Source: Triglochin maritima (lineage: Eukaryota > Streptophyta > Magnoliopsida > Alismatales > Juncaginaceae). Taken from it: 64,000 bases of DNA. The notes below the pieces were generated by a model, which saw only the letters and a program-made list of their open reading frames with translations, was not told where the DNA came from and ran no database searches. Location of the stretch: assembly GCA_963682175.1 (NCBI GenBank), contig OY821784.1, positions 25,959,621 to 26,023,620 of the forward strand, read 5' to 3'. Within the stretch, counting starts at the first letter, position 1. Each line of letters opens with the position of its first letter. A program made the translations under genes and the position numbers. Positions 32,525 to 42,590 of this stretch are shown here, piece by piece.

Positions 32525-32566
32525 CCGTGCACTTGCGGTTAAATATAAAACGATCAATCAAGTTTT

Positions 32567-32584
32567 TGGCGCCGTTGCCGGGGA
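32567..32584 (+). other. Primer binding site (tRNA-Asp type)
   Basis: TGGCGCCGTTGCCGGGGA starts six bases after the LTR end. It is the Athila-group tRNA-Asp-type PBS. Confidence 0.92.
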
Positions 32585-33620
32585 GGTGCTCTGTCCAGAC
32601 CTTGGTTTGGGCGATTCGATGGGTTTTTAATTTTTTGTTTTCCGTTTTTCTTTGTTTCAGGGAACAATCTGATCAAGGGGAGGCTGCTGGGAAAATCTGA
32701 GGACCAGAAGACCAAAAGGGTCCGCCAATCAGCGGTTGTAGACCGCCAATTGGCGGCCTGGTGAGGGCTTCTTTCCTTCAAATTTCTCATGATAGTTAGT
32801 GCTGTAATATGTGTTATCTGGGAGCCCTATTTTGCATGCTATGACTTCTAGTTTGCTCCCAGATCATTAATCACTCCCCTTTAATCAACTTGGACCATAA
32901 AACTCAAAGCAAAAGATTAGACTTCTTGTCATCTAGGTCATGCACCATTGGTAGACCTTGCATGCATTTGTCTTTTCTTTGCTTTACATTTTGTCCTTGA
33001 TTGCTGGCGTGAGGTACGTGCACCCACATCCCTCATTCATGCATGTTTATTTCATGCATTAGTTAGTAAGGTGCATCGGGACAAGAGTGAGAGAGCGTTT
33101 GTTTGGAGCGATTGATTGCTACATCTAGGATCAAATCGCTACTAAGGAGGGGTTGTCCCATAAAAGATAAGATGGGGGATTTCAACACCCTTTCCTTGGC
33201 CCCAAAAACCACTCTTAATAAAGCCTTAACTAAAAGCAAGTAGACATTGGCCCTAGGATTGCGGGCGCACTAGGAGAGTAATCTAGTTGAGACCGTCATG
33301 ACCTGATCGGCGTTGCCTACCTTGTCGATAGTAGGAGGTACTGGATCTCCGGATCTGGTATCACTTGCTGGGCATTGTGGTCCTCGTTGTAGGGAGGTGA
33401 GGCGTGTCGAGGCTAGTGACCTCGAAGTTAGGCGTCGTCTAGCTTAAGGACCCATTGCCTTACATTGTTTGAGCCGTGCTTGCTGATCCCACTACCCACG
33501 CTAGCTCTAGGGATTCTTCCCTCCTCACCTGAGTCATCTCCTCATCTATTCTCTACGTTTAGTCTCCTCCTCTAGTACACCTTCTGTTGTGTGTTTTTTA
33601 GAGTCGAGTCGAGCGTTTTT
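32585..33620 (+). other. Untranslated leader
   Basis: About 1 kb without a credible ORF, homologous to the leaders at 1600-2532, 9780-10667 and 56595-57365. Two palindromic units, the first degenerate, lie at 32721-32758. Confidence 0.75.
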
Positions 33621-35424
33621 ATGCGAGGTTGGGCTCGTTCTGGTGAGAGCGCTCGACTCGAGAGAGTGCTTATTTCTGAGATAGAAGATCTTGGTGATCG
33701 ACCATCTCCACCCCGTGCTCCTTTGGAGCAAGAGGGCGAGTCGTCTCGTGGTGGCGAGGGAGACCGGGTTCCATACATGGACTACCTCGGTCCATTCCCA
33801 CCACCACGTAGACCTCCTTCTCCTCCTCCTCTGACTCGAGAGGAAGGGAGATTCGGTCAGGATCGAGTTCTAGGTGCACCACCACCTTTAGCTCGACAGG
33901 ATAGGCCGATGACGTTGTGGGAGCGGACCCATCCTGTTCGGGCCGCGCAGCCTTCTTGCATAGTTGTTCCCCCTGCTCGCGGGAACAACTATGAGCTGAA
34001 ACCTCAGTATGTGAGCATGCTTCCAACCTTTACTGCCAATAAGGAGGATCCGTATATTTTTATACGCGAATTCGAGGAAGTATGCTCCATGTTCAAGCTT
34101 CAACAGCTTGACGAGGATTCTGTCCGGTTGAGGATGATTTCGTTCGCATTGAAGGATAATGCGAAGAAATGGATGTATAGCCTCCCGGCGAGCTCGATTC
34201 GGTCTTGGGATGACTTTGTGACCGTCTTTCTGAAGAGATTTTTCCCTCAAAGGAAAACTCAACAGATACGGCACCAGATACATCAAATGTATCAGACCAA
34301 GACCGAATCTTTTCATGGTTTCTTTGAGAGGTTCAAGGACCTTCTCCAGCAATGCCCTCATCATGGACTTGAGTTATGGCAGCTGTGCCGGATTGTTTAT
34401 GAGGGCATCAACTACAACACCCGCACATTGTTGGAGTCGATGTGTCAGGGTGACTTCCAAATGAAACCCATCGAGGAGGCATGGGACACTTTTGAGTCCA
34501 TGGCTGAGCGCACCTTCGAGTGGGACACCATGAGAGAGCCACCAGCCGCTAGGTCTTCTGGTCGAGCTGGATCATATCATGTTGAGTCAACTATCGCGTC
34601 TGAGGCGAAAATGGCTGCTCTCATGCGTAGGATTGAGAGTTTGGAGATGGACCGAGCTCCTGTAGCTCAGGTCGCTACTCCCGGGTGTGGTAGGTGTGGA
34701 CTTACGGGCCATGATGACTTGGAATGCGCTTACGCTCCAAGGGATACTGAGCATGCAAATGCGATGTATCAACAGCGGCCCCGTAACGACCCGTACAGTC
34801 ACTCCTACAACCCGGGATGGCGTAACCATCCTAACTTCTCTTGGGGGCCTAGTGGGGGTCACGGTCAGAGCTCGCACGCTCAACCTCAACCTCCACCCTA
34901 TCAACCTCCACGCCCATCGGCGACCTACCAACCCCCACATTAAAGGTCTCAGCACCAAAATTACCAACCTGCTCATGCCTCATCGTCGGGTTATTCCAAC
35001 CAGACTCCACCACCTCAGCGGGTTGACCCCAAGGACCCTTCTAGTGATCCGACCCTTCAAGCATTCATGCAGAGCATGCAAAGTACAGTCAAGGCTTTGG
35101 AAATGCAAGTTAGCCAATTGGCTCATCAATTCCATGAACGCGAGAAGGGTCAGTTCCCGAGTCAACCTGTGGTAAATCCCAGGGGTCAGCCTGCTAATAC
35201 CAGGCAAAATGTACACAATGTTGAAAGTGACCCTTCCCAACATGCTAATGTTATTCATACATTGAGATCGGGAAGGGTCGTTGACAACAATGTGAAAATG
35301 CCGGAAGCCAACCCTGTTGGCGAGACTTCCGAGGAGAGTCTTGAGCCTATCAAGGAACCTAATTCTGAGACTCCTCCTCGTGATTCTTATGTCCCCAAGG
35401 CACCATTCCCTCATCGGTTGACTA
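33621..35424 (+). pseudogene. gag of the Athila-like element, with an internal stop
   Basis: ATG at 33621 (MRGWARSGESARLERV) is the first ATG of the open frame. An Arg/Pro-rich N-terminus leads into the capsid (YELKPQYVSMLPTF, DPYIFIREFEEVCSMFKL, FHGFFERFKDLLQQCPHHG), then a CCHC knuckle (CGRCGLTGHDDLEC) and a Pro/Gln/Tyr-rich tail. TAA at 34941-34943 interrupts the frame, which is otherwise open to 35474. That tail holds a short coiled coil (QSTVKALEMQVSQLAHQF) and leads towards the protease. Near 35424 the reading shifts to the protease frame. In intact Athila elements gag and pol form one long frame, so stop and shift are mutations. Confidence 0.85.
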
Positions 35425-36245
35425 AAAACGTGATGAGCATTGGGATAAGATCGTTGAGGTACTTAGGCAAGTAAAGGTGAACATCCCGTTGTTGGACGTT
35501 GTTCAACAAATGCCACCGTATGCCAAGTTCCTCAAGGACCTTTGCACCACCAAGAGAAAAACAAATGTGCCCAAAAAGGCCTTTTTGGCCGCCAATGTGA
35601 GCTCCATATTGACACAACCCATGAATGTCAAGTACAAGGACCCTGGTTGTCCAACTGTCTCTTGCATGATTGGGAATGTGACCATCTCTCAAGCTCTATT
35701 GGATTTGGGGGCATCTGTGAATCTCTTGCCTTACTCAGTCTATGTCAACCTTGGGATAGGCGATCTTAAACCAACGAGGACAACCCTCCAGTTGGCTGAT
35801 AGATCCGTCAAAATTCCACGAGGAAGTGTGGAGGATGTCCTTATCAAAGTGGGTGAGTTCGTATTTCCAGTTGATTTCATCATCTTGGATACTGAACCCG
35901 TGTCCAACCCACAAGGACAGATTCCTGTGATCCTTGGGAGGCCATTTCTTGCGACATCTAATGCTTTGATCAATTGTCGCAATGGCTTGATGAGGTTGTC
36001 TTTTGGAAACCTCACGGCGGATTTCAACATCTTCACTCTTGGTAAGCAACCTGGGCTCTTCGACGACACAATCGGAGCCAATTTCATCCAGGACACGGAT
36101 GAGCCCGATTCATTAGGCATGTTCGACTCACATCGACATATTATTGAGGTGCCTAATGATCAGGTTGCGAGTGAAGAGGATCTTGAGGAATCCGCCAGCA
36201 TATCTCTGGACGAGGGGCACATCTGGGTGCTTGCTCCTCTTACCC
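35425..36245 (+). pseudogene. Aspartic protease region of pol
   Basis: The frame differs from gag by one position. After VNIPLLDVVQQMPPYAKFLKDL and KKAFLAANVSSI, the active site ALLDLGASVNLLPYSVY (DLGAS, as in Athila proteases) and VILGRPFLAT are intact. Near 36245 the homologous sequence moves to the next frame, where reverse transcriptase begins. The protease releases gag and pol products from the polyprotein. Confidence 0.82.
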
Positions 36246-36246
36246 T

Positions 36247-37962
36247 GTGGCCCTTGAGCCACTTGAAAGTAACTCTGAATCCGACAAGGACCCACCTCTG
36301 GTCGAGCTTAAACCGCTCCCCGATAACCTAAAGTACATCTTTTTAGGGGATAATGAGACCTTGCCACTCATTATTGCTTCTGATCTTGAAAAAGATCAAG
36401 AGGTTGCCCTCAAAAGAGTACTCTTCGAAAACAAAGAGGCAATCGGGTGGTCCTTGAAGGATATCAAGGGAATTAGCCCTGGTATTGTTCAGCATCGGAT
36501 CCACATGGAAGAGGATTCTCGGCCCCGCAGGGACCCACAACGGAGATTGAATCCTGTACTGAAGGAAGCCGTCCGAAAGGAGGTTCTTAAGTGCTTGGAT
36601 CATGGCATAATCTATCCTATCTCTGATAGTTCGTGGGTGAGTCCTGTCCATGTGGTTCCCAAGAAGTCAGGCGTGACGGTTGTGGAGAATGAGCATAATG
36701 AGCTTATCCCGACACGCCTGCAAACTGGCTGGCGAGTTTGCGTTGATTATCGCAAGCTCAATGCGGCAACGCGGAAAGATCATTTCCCGTTTCCATTCAT
36801 TGATCAGATGTTGGAAAGGTTGGCCGGACATGAGTACTATTGTTTTCTTGATGGATACTCCGGTTACAACCAAATTCCCATCGCCCCCGAGGACCAAGAG
36901 AAAACCACATTCACTTGTCCCTTTGGCACGTTTGCCTACCGTCGCATGCCCTTTGGGTTATGCAATGCGCCGGCAACGTTTCAGAGGTGTATGATCAGCA
37001 TCTTCTCCGATATGGTTGAGCATTTCCTTGAGATCTTCATGGACAACTTTTCCATATTTGGCGCTTCCTTTGATGAGTGCCTTCATCACTTGAGCATTGT
37101 CCTCAAGCGATGCCGTGAGAAGAACCTCGCTCTCAATTGGGAGAAATGTCACTTCATGGTGAAGCGAGGGATTGTACTTGGACATGTGGTCTCAAGTAGG
37201 GGAATTGAGGTCGATCCCGCCAAAGTGGGTATCATTGCTAATCTCCCACCGCCACGTAATGTGAAGGATATCCGCGCCTTTTTGGGGCATGCTGGATTCT
37301 ATCGGCGGTTCATTCGGGATTTTAGCAAAATCGCTCGACCTCTCACTGCGTTGTTGGCTAAGGATGCCATTTTTGAGTTCACACCGGATTGCCACCATGC
37401 CTTTTTGACCTTGAAGAAAGAGTTGACTTCAGCTCCCATTATTAAGGCACCGGTGTGGACTGAACCCTTTGAGTTAATGTGTGATGCATCTGACTTCGCT
37501 GTGGGAGTAGTGCTTGGGCAACGATTGGACAAATTGCCGCATGTGATCTACTATGCCAGTAGAACACTCAATGATGCCCAATTGAACTACACTGTGACCG
37601 AGAAGGAATTCTTAGCGATCATATTTGCTTTGGAGAAATTCCGGTCGTACTTGATTGGCTCCCACGTGATTATCTATTTTGATCACACAGCCATCAAGCA
37701 CCTCATGGCGAAGAAAGATGCAAAATCCTGACTCTTGAGATGGATCTTGTTGTTACAAGAATTGGATCTCGAGATTCGGGACAAAAAAGGGTGTGAAAAT
37801 GTTGTAGCTGACCACTTGACTCGTCTAGAGACGACCAACCCACAGGACCAAATCATTAACGATAAATTTCCTGACGAGCAGTTGTTCACGATCGAAGATA
37901 ACCCTTGGTTTGCCGACATCGTGAACTACCTCGTGACCGAGCAATTTCCTGTGGGTTGGTAA
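36247..37962 (+). pseudogene. Reverse transcriptase-RNase H, inactive-looking
   Basis: RT fingers/palm motifs are clear: SSWVSPVHVVPKKSG, GWRVCVDYRKLNAATRKDHFP, FLDGYSGYNQIP, FGLCNAPATFQRCM. The catalytic box reads FMDN (in IFMDNFSIFG) where the family has FMDD, so the second catalytic aspartate is asparagine. The thumb/connection (GHAGFYRRFIRDFSKIARPL) and RNase H (FELMCDASDFAVGVVLGQ, TVTEKEFLAIIFALEKF, IIYFDHTAIKHLMAKKDA) follow. TGA at 37729-37731 interrupts RNase H, and further stops lie at 37960-37962 and 37987-37989 in the linker to integrase. A homologous fragment is at 58911-60689. Confidence 0.88.
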
Positions 37963-37989
37963 AAATCTGACCAATCCAAATTTAGATAG

Positions 37990-39216
37990 TATGTCAGATT
38001 CTTTCACTGGGACGACCCCTACCTATTCAAATACTGCTCTGACCAAATTTTCAGGCGGTGCGTCCCAGATTCCGAGTTCCAAAGTGTACTCCACTTCTGC
38101 CATTCTAAGGCACGTGGAGGACACTTTGGAGCAAAGAAAACTGCTGCCAAGGTGCTCCAATCTGGATTCTACTGGCCCACTCTTTTCAAGGATGCTTACA
38201 ACTTTTGTAAGCAATGTGATAGGTGCCAGCGCCTTGGCAGGATTGGTCGACGTGACATGATGCCTTTGCAAAATGTCCTTGTTGTCGACATCTTCGATGT
38301 GTGGGGCATCGATTTCATGGGTCCCTTCCCGAACTCGTTCGGGAATGTTTACATTCTGGTGGTCGTTGACTATGTGTCTAAGTGGGTTGAGTCTATACCC
38401 ACAAAGACCAATGACAACAAGGTGGTCACCAAATTCTTGAGGGACATTTTTTCGCGATTTGGTACTCCTCGTACCATAATCAGCGATAGGGGTACCCACT
38501 TTTGTAATCGCTCCTTTGAAGCGCTTATGAGGAAATATTCGATCACCCACAAGCTTGCGACCCCATACCATCCGCAAACTAGTGGGCAGGTCGAAATCTC
38601 TAACCGTCAATTAAAGCAAATTCTGGAGAAGACGGTTAGTTCCTCGAGGAAGGATTGGTCTACCAAGTTGAATGACGCGTTGTGGGCTTTCCGCACCGCA
38701 TACAAGACCAATTTGGGTATGTCCCCTTATCGGGTAGTGTACGGCAAGGCTTGCCACCTACCCGTCGAGCTTGAGCATCGTGCTTTCTGGGCGATCAAGA
38801 ACCTGAATATGGATCTTGATCAAGCAGGAGTACAACGTAAGCTCGTCATTGTGGAATTAGAAGAGCTACGCAATGATGCGTACGAGAATGCCAAAATTCA
38901 TAAGTCCCGAGCCAAGATGTTTCACGATCGCATGATTATGCGAAAGGTGTTTACGGCCGGGCAGAAGGTGTTGCTCTACAATTCCCAGCTTCATCTGTTT
39001 GCGGGTAAGCTCCGCAGTCGCTGGTCTGGCCCGTTTATTGTCCAAACCGTTTATCCTCATGGAGCGGTTGAGATCTTGAACCCAGGGAATGGGGACGTGT
39101 TCAAAGTTAATGGACAACGCCTCAAACCCTACTTGGAGGGGGCACCAGCCGAAGTCGAGGAGGTCATGTTCCTTCATGAACCTCCCTCGCACTCAACCAT
39201 TCATGCTCCTACATGA
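37990..39216 (+). pseudogene. Integrase of the Athila-like element
   Basis: The frame is the same as RT and is open from after the stop at 37989 to TGA at 39214-39216. The zinc-binding HHCC ([11 protein letters not shown] ... CKQCDRC) is complete. The core carries Asp in [10 protein letters not shown], Asp in IISDRGTHF and Glu in [11 protein letters not shown], the D,D,E triad. The C-terminus has the GPY/F-like [24 protein letters not shown] and no chromodomain, as expected for Athila/Tat. Because of upstream stops it could be translated only from an internal start, so I call it a pol pseudogene segment even though the domain looks sound. Confidence 0.85.
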
Positions 39217-40753
39217 GTGGTTGAGCTTTCATGTGTATATATGTTTAAAAAAAAAACTCCTTCAGTGAGCATCGATTGTTGTGGGCCCCAACCCTTGAGT
39301 ATTTGGGCCCTATTTCTTTCACGTATTTGTATCCCTTCTTTAGCATCTCACAGGTTTTGAGGGAAGTTGGGTTGTCCATCAACATAGCCATGAACTTCCT
39401 TGTGTACTTCACGTTGGTGAGATCTCTTCTGTTTCATGCATGCATCCATGTAGTATCTTGCTTGCATTCATTGAGGACAATGCATGAAGTAGGTGTGGGG
39501 GGGTGTTTTACGTGTGTACATAGTTGAGTTTTTTTCCTTTGATTTTGTTTTCTTTTGTTTGCATTGTTAGGGTCATGATAGTGTGCTGCATTTAATATCG
39601 ATATATCTGCTTGCCATGATCCTTGGGTGACTTGTCTTCTTTTGCTTGCCTAGTGCTTCAAAATTTTCACATTTCTTTCAAAAACTTCATGTGTTTTCGA
39701 AAGAAAATGTTTTGTGGGTTTTGCGTGTGTTTAGCATGTGCAAAACCGTTGAAAGGCAAAGTAAAAAGAAAGCTCCCAAAATTGTCTTGAACTTGATGCA
39801 TTAGGATATCTAGTACGTGACTTTAGGATTTATCGAGTCGTTAGGATGCACCCCAGTTTTCCTTTGGGGGTGAGTAATCATAGGGTTTCAGTGCTCAAAC
39901 ATTCAAAGAAGTCCACCCTGAACCTAGTGAGTCAATAATTCGTGTTTGTTAATTTAGGAAGTTTGTTGTAGTCAAGGACCCTCTTAATCTTGTTGTGAGA
40001 CATTAGTGTAGGGGTTTTGGTTCATGTGTAGATAAGAAATAAGTGAGTAGATGTTCTCTCTTCTCGCACGGCTCCTATCACTCGGGAAAGTAGGTCTGAG
40101 GGGACTTTGTGCCTGGTGCTTTCGATTCATCTGACTTGGGATGCGCCGACCAAACTCCCGTTACACGGGTGGTAGGGATTGCCCTATGTGGAGATTTGGG
40201 GAAAGGTGTACGTGATAGTGTAAGTCCTCATGGGCAATGATGCACGAAACCTGACCCTGGGAGAATGAAGCTCCAACTAATAAAAAGAAAAAGAAAAAAA
40301 AATGTGAAAAGAAAGAAAAAAAATGGTAATGCAAATAAGAACCTTAATGGACCTTACACTTTGTATCACTTGAGGATGTTGAGGTTGTCCATGTCTTTCA
40401 CCTAATTCCTTATTTAACTTGCACGAATGGTTCATTAGGCTAGGTGTGGACTGATCACTTATATAGAGTCGGCCCGTAGCATTACAACGTCCATTGATCG
40501 ACAAAATTTGTCCAACGAGTCGAGGTCTAGATTGAATAATGCATCTTGTTCGGATTTTGTGGGTATATCCGCTGAAAACCCTCAGGAGACAACACTCCTC
40601 CTCCTTGGCAACAAAGAGGTTTTAACGGCTTGTTGCACGTGCTAAGTGCAACCGTGATTCCTACGAAAGTGAGTTAGGATTTCTTGTTTTTCGTATGCTT
40701 TTTCCTTTCTTTGTTTTGCTCGAGACTAGCAAAACCTTAGGTGTGGGGGTATT
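39217..40753 (+). other. Noncoding segment between integrase and 3' LTR, with PPT
   Basis: There is no ORF and no env-like gene. The segment is colinear with 8126-6451 of the non-autonomous element and in part with 57412-58004. A-rich tracts lie at 40281-40323. The polypurine tract TAGGTGTGGGGGTATT lies directly before the 3' LTR (about 40738-40753). Conservation between an element with pol and one without it suggests a cis role. Confidence 0.75.
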
Positions 40754-42316
40754 TGATTGACATCATTTCATGCTTATATTTGTACCTTATATCCATTATC
40801 TTACACCTAAGCAATGCTACGTGACGAGTTTTATGTTTAGTTTTCAGAAATAAAGAGGTTTGAAGAGAAGAGCCATGAAAGGACCCAAAAGCAGGAAAAA
40901 GGACCTAATTGGGAGACCTGGGGACCAAGATGCAAGGGAGAAGGACCTGATCGTAAGATAGAAGGACCTAAGAGCAAAACAGGAAACTCCACACCATCAT
41001 GAGGAGTATTTTGTCAATTCGATTCGGGTCGGAGCTCCACTAAACAAGTTAGATGCATCCAAGACCAAGAAACACACCAAGGAAAGCCCACCAGAAGACC
41101 CAGACGGATCTGGGCTTTATAGGCCGCCAATTGGCGGTCTGGAACCACCAATTGGCGGTCTGGATCATGCAAGATCCGCCCCAACTTCTCCTGGACTTGT
41201 ATTAGTGTTCGTTTAGGCTATTTTTGGTATTGGTTTAGTCCCACATCGGGGGATTGTCCCGGATTAGCTTTTTCCATGCTTATAAATAGAACTCTTCACC
41301 TCTCTTTGTATGTATCTCTCTATTTGGTGGCCATCTTCCCTACTAAGAGTGAAGCCTTGAAGCAAAACTCTAGTGGAGGAAGAGCTACTTGTAATTGAGT
41401 GAGTTAATAATAGAAGTTTTCTTTTAATGGTGTTGTTTCTCTCTTAGTTTAATTTCCTTTCATATGCATGCTTGTTTGTTTGTTTAGTTTTATGCTTCTT
41501 TAATGTTTCTTGCTTGAGTAGTATAAATTTCATTTCAGTATTATGCTTTCCTTTGCTAATTTAGTTAGTGTAATGAGTAGTGAGTAGTTCCATCCCCATT
41601 TGGGGGGGGTGGAGAAATATGTGATATAATCATGTAGTGTATTAAGTGTGTGTTATTTTTATCCCTTGAGCTTTATATGATTTCCATAACCATCTAATGG
41701 GTTTTCACTCTTATCTTTGATATGCTAATGCTCTTGAATGAAGCTTAGCTTATGCTTTGATTAGTGGACCTATTTTATGGGGAATGATAAGGTTAGGATA
41801 TGGATGAAGTTAATATTGGAAACACAATTTGTAGTGTATGTGCTCTTGTTGCCTTTACCTTAGCTAATGTCTTGTATGTTTTAATGATGTAGTGAAATCT
41901 TAATTCATGTGGAGGCATAGTAGGGTATAGTCTTTATACTTGAGTTCATGTAGCTTCATTCCAATTATTGCCTTGTATGTTTTAATGATGTAGTCTTATC
42001 TTAATTCATGTAGAGGCAAAGTTGGATGTAGTTTTATGATTTCATACAATACATGTTGTGATGAGCTTAATAAACACACACACATTCTTTTATGTGCACA
42101 TTATTTCTCTACCCCCTTTGGGGTTTAGTTTTATAGTTTCTTCTCAATTTCATTTCAGCTTTGTAGTGTAGTTTAGTGTAACCAACCTTTCTTCCCTTTC
42201 TTTACCTCTCGCCTTTGCACAAACCAAGTGTCGACACACCTCCCAGTGGACGACCCGTATTTGCCACCGCTTCAACGCGGCCGTGCACTTGCGGTTAAAT
42301 ATAAAACGATCAATCA
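40754..42316 (+). repeat. 3' LTR, 1563 bp
   Basis: It starts TGATTGACATC and ends CGATCAATCA. It carries two palindromic units (41122-41141 and 41144-41160) against one in the 5' LTR. USE-like box 41238-41248 and TATA 41281-41288 are again 32 bp apart. Confidence 0.93.
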
Positions 42317-42321
42317 ATAGC
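42317..42321. repeat. Target site duplication ATAGC (right copy)
   Basis: This is the second copy of the duplication at 31016-31020. Confidence 0.93.
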
Positions 42322-42590
42322 ATAGAGGACGAAGCATTCAAAGTCCGTAAGTACGGGTGAGGAAATCTTGTACAAGATAGAGTCGAATTAGACAATATTA
42401 ATTTGGTCAATTTGTTAGATAGATCCAATATATTTATGAATAGATTTGTAGTTTATAAGTTTTATTATGTAGTTGATCATAAATTATATTACTTCATAAT
42501 TCAGGTATGACGAGACGTCAGTCTTTACCACCACACCCTGTGGGAGGATGGTGATAGGTGGAGACATCGACGATGTTTGGCGGAGTATAC

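Larger units (their letters stand above)
31021..32560 (+). repeat. 5' LTR, 1540 bp
   Basis: It starts TAATTGACATC (TGATTGACATC in the 3' LTR, so one G-to-A change at the tip) and ends CGATCAATCA. U3 carries one palindromic unit (31389-31406). A USE-like box (31484-31494) and TATA box (31527-31534) follow. The conserved hairpin lies at 32511-32524. Confidence 0.93.
31021..42316 (+). mobile_element. Complete Athila-group Ty3/gypsy retrotransposon, 11.3 kb, coding-defective
   Basis: Layout: 5' LTR 31021-32560, PBS 32567-32584, leader, gag, protease, RT-RNase H and integrase (33621-39216), a 1.5-kb noncoding segment, PPT, 3' LTR 40754-42316, TSD ATAGC. The tRNA-Asp-type PBS, the integrase without chromodomain and a C-terminus with [11 protein letters not shown] point to the Athila group. 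The LTRs differ by roughly a dozen substitutions and one 22-bp repeat unit, so insertion is recent. Yet gag-pol contains four in-frame stops, two frame changes and an altered RT active site, and no env-like ORF is present. Confidence 0.93.

Noticed and set aside
39217..40753. env-like gene expected in Athila elements after integrase
   Set aside because: No frame of useful length and no membrane-protein pattern in this segment on the sense strand.
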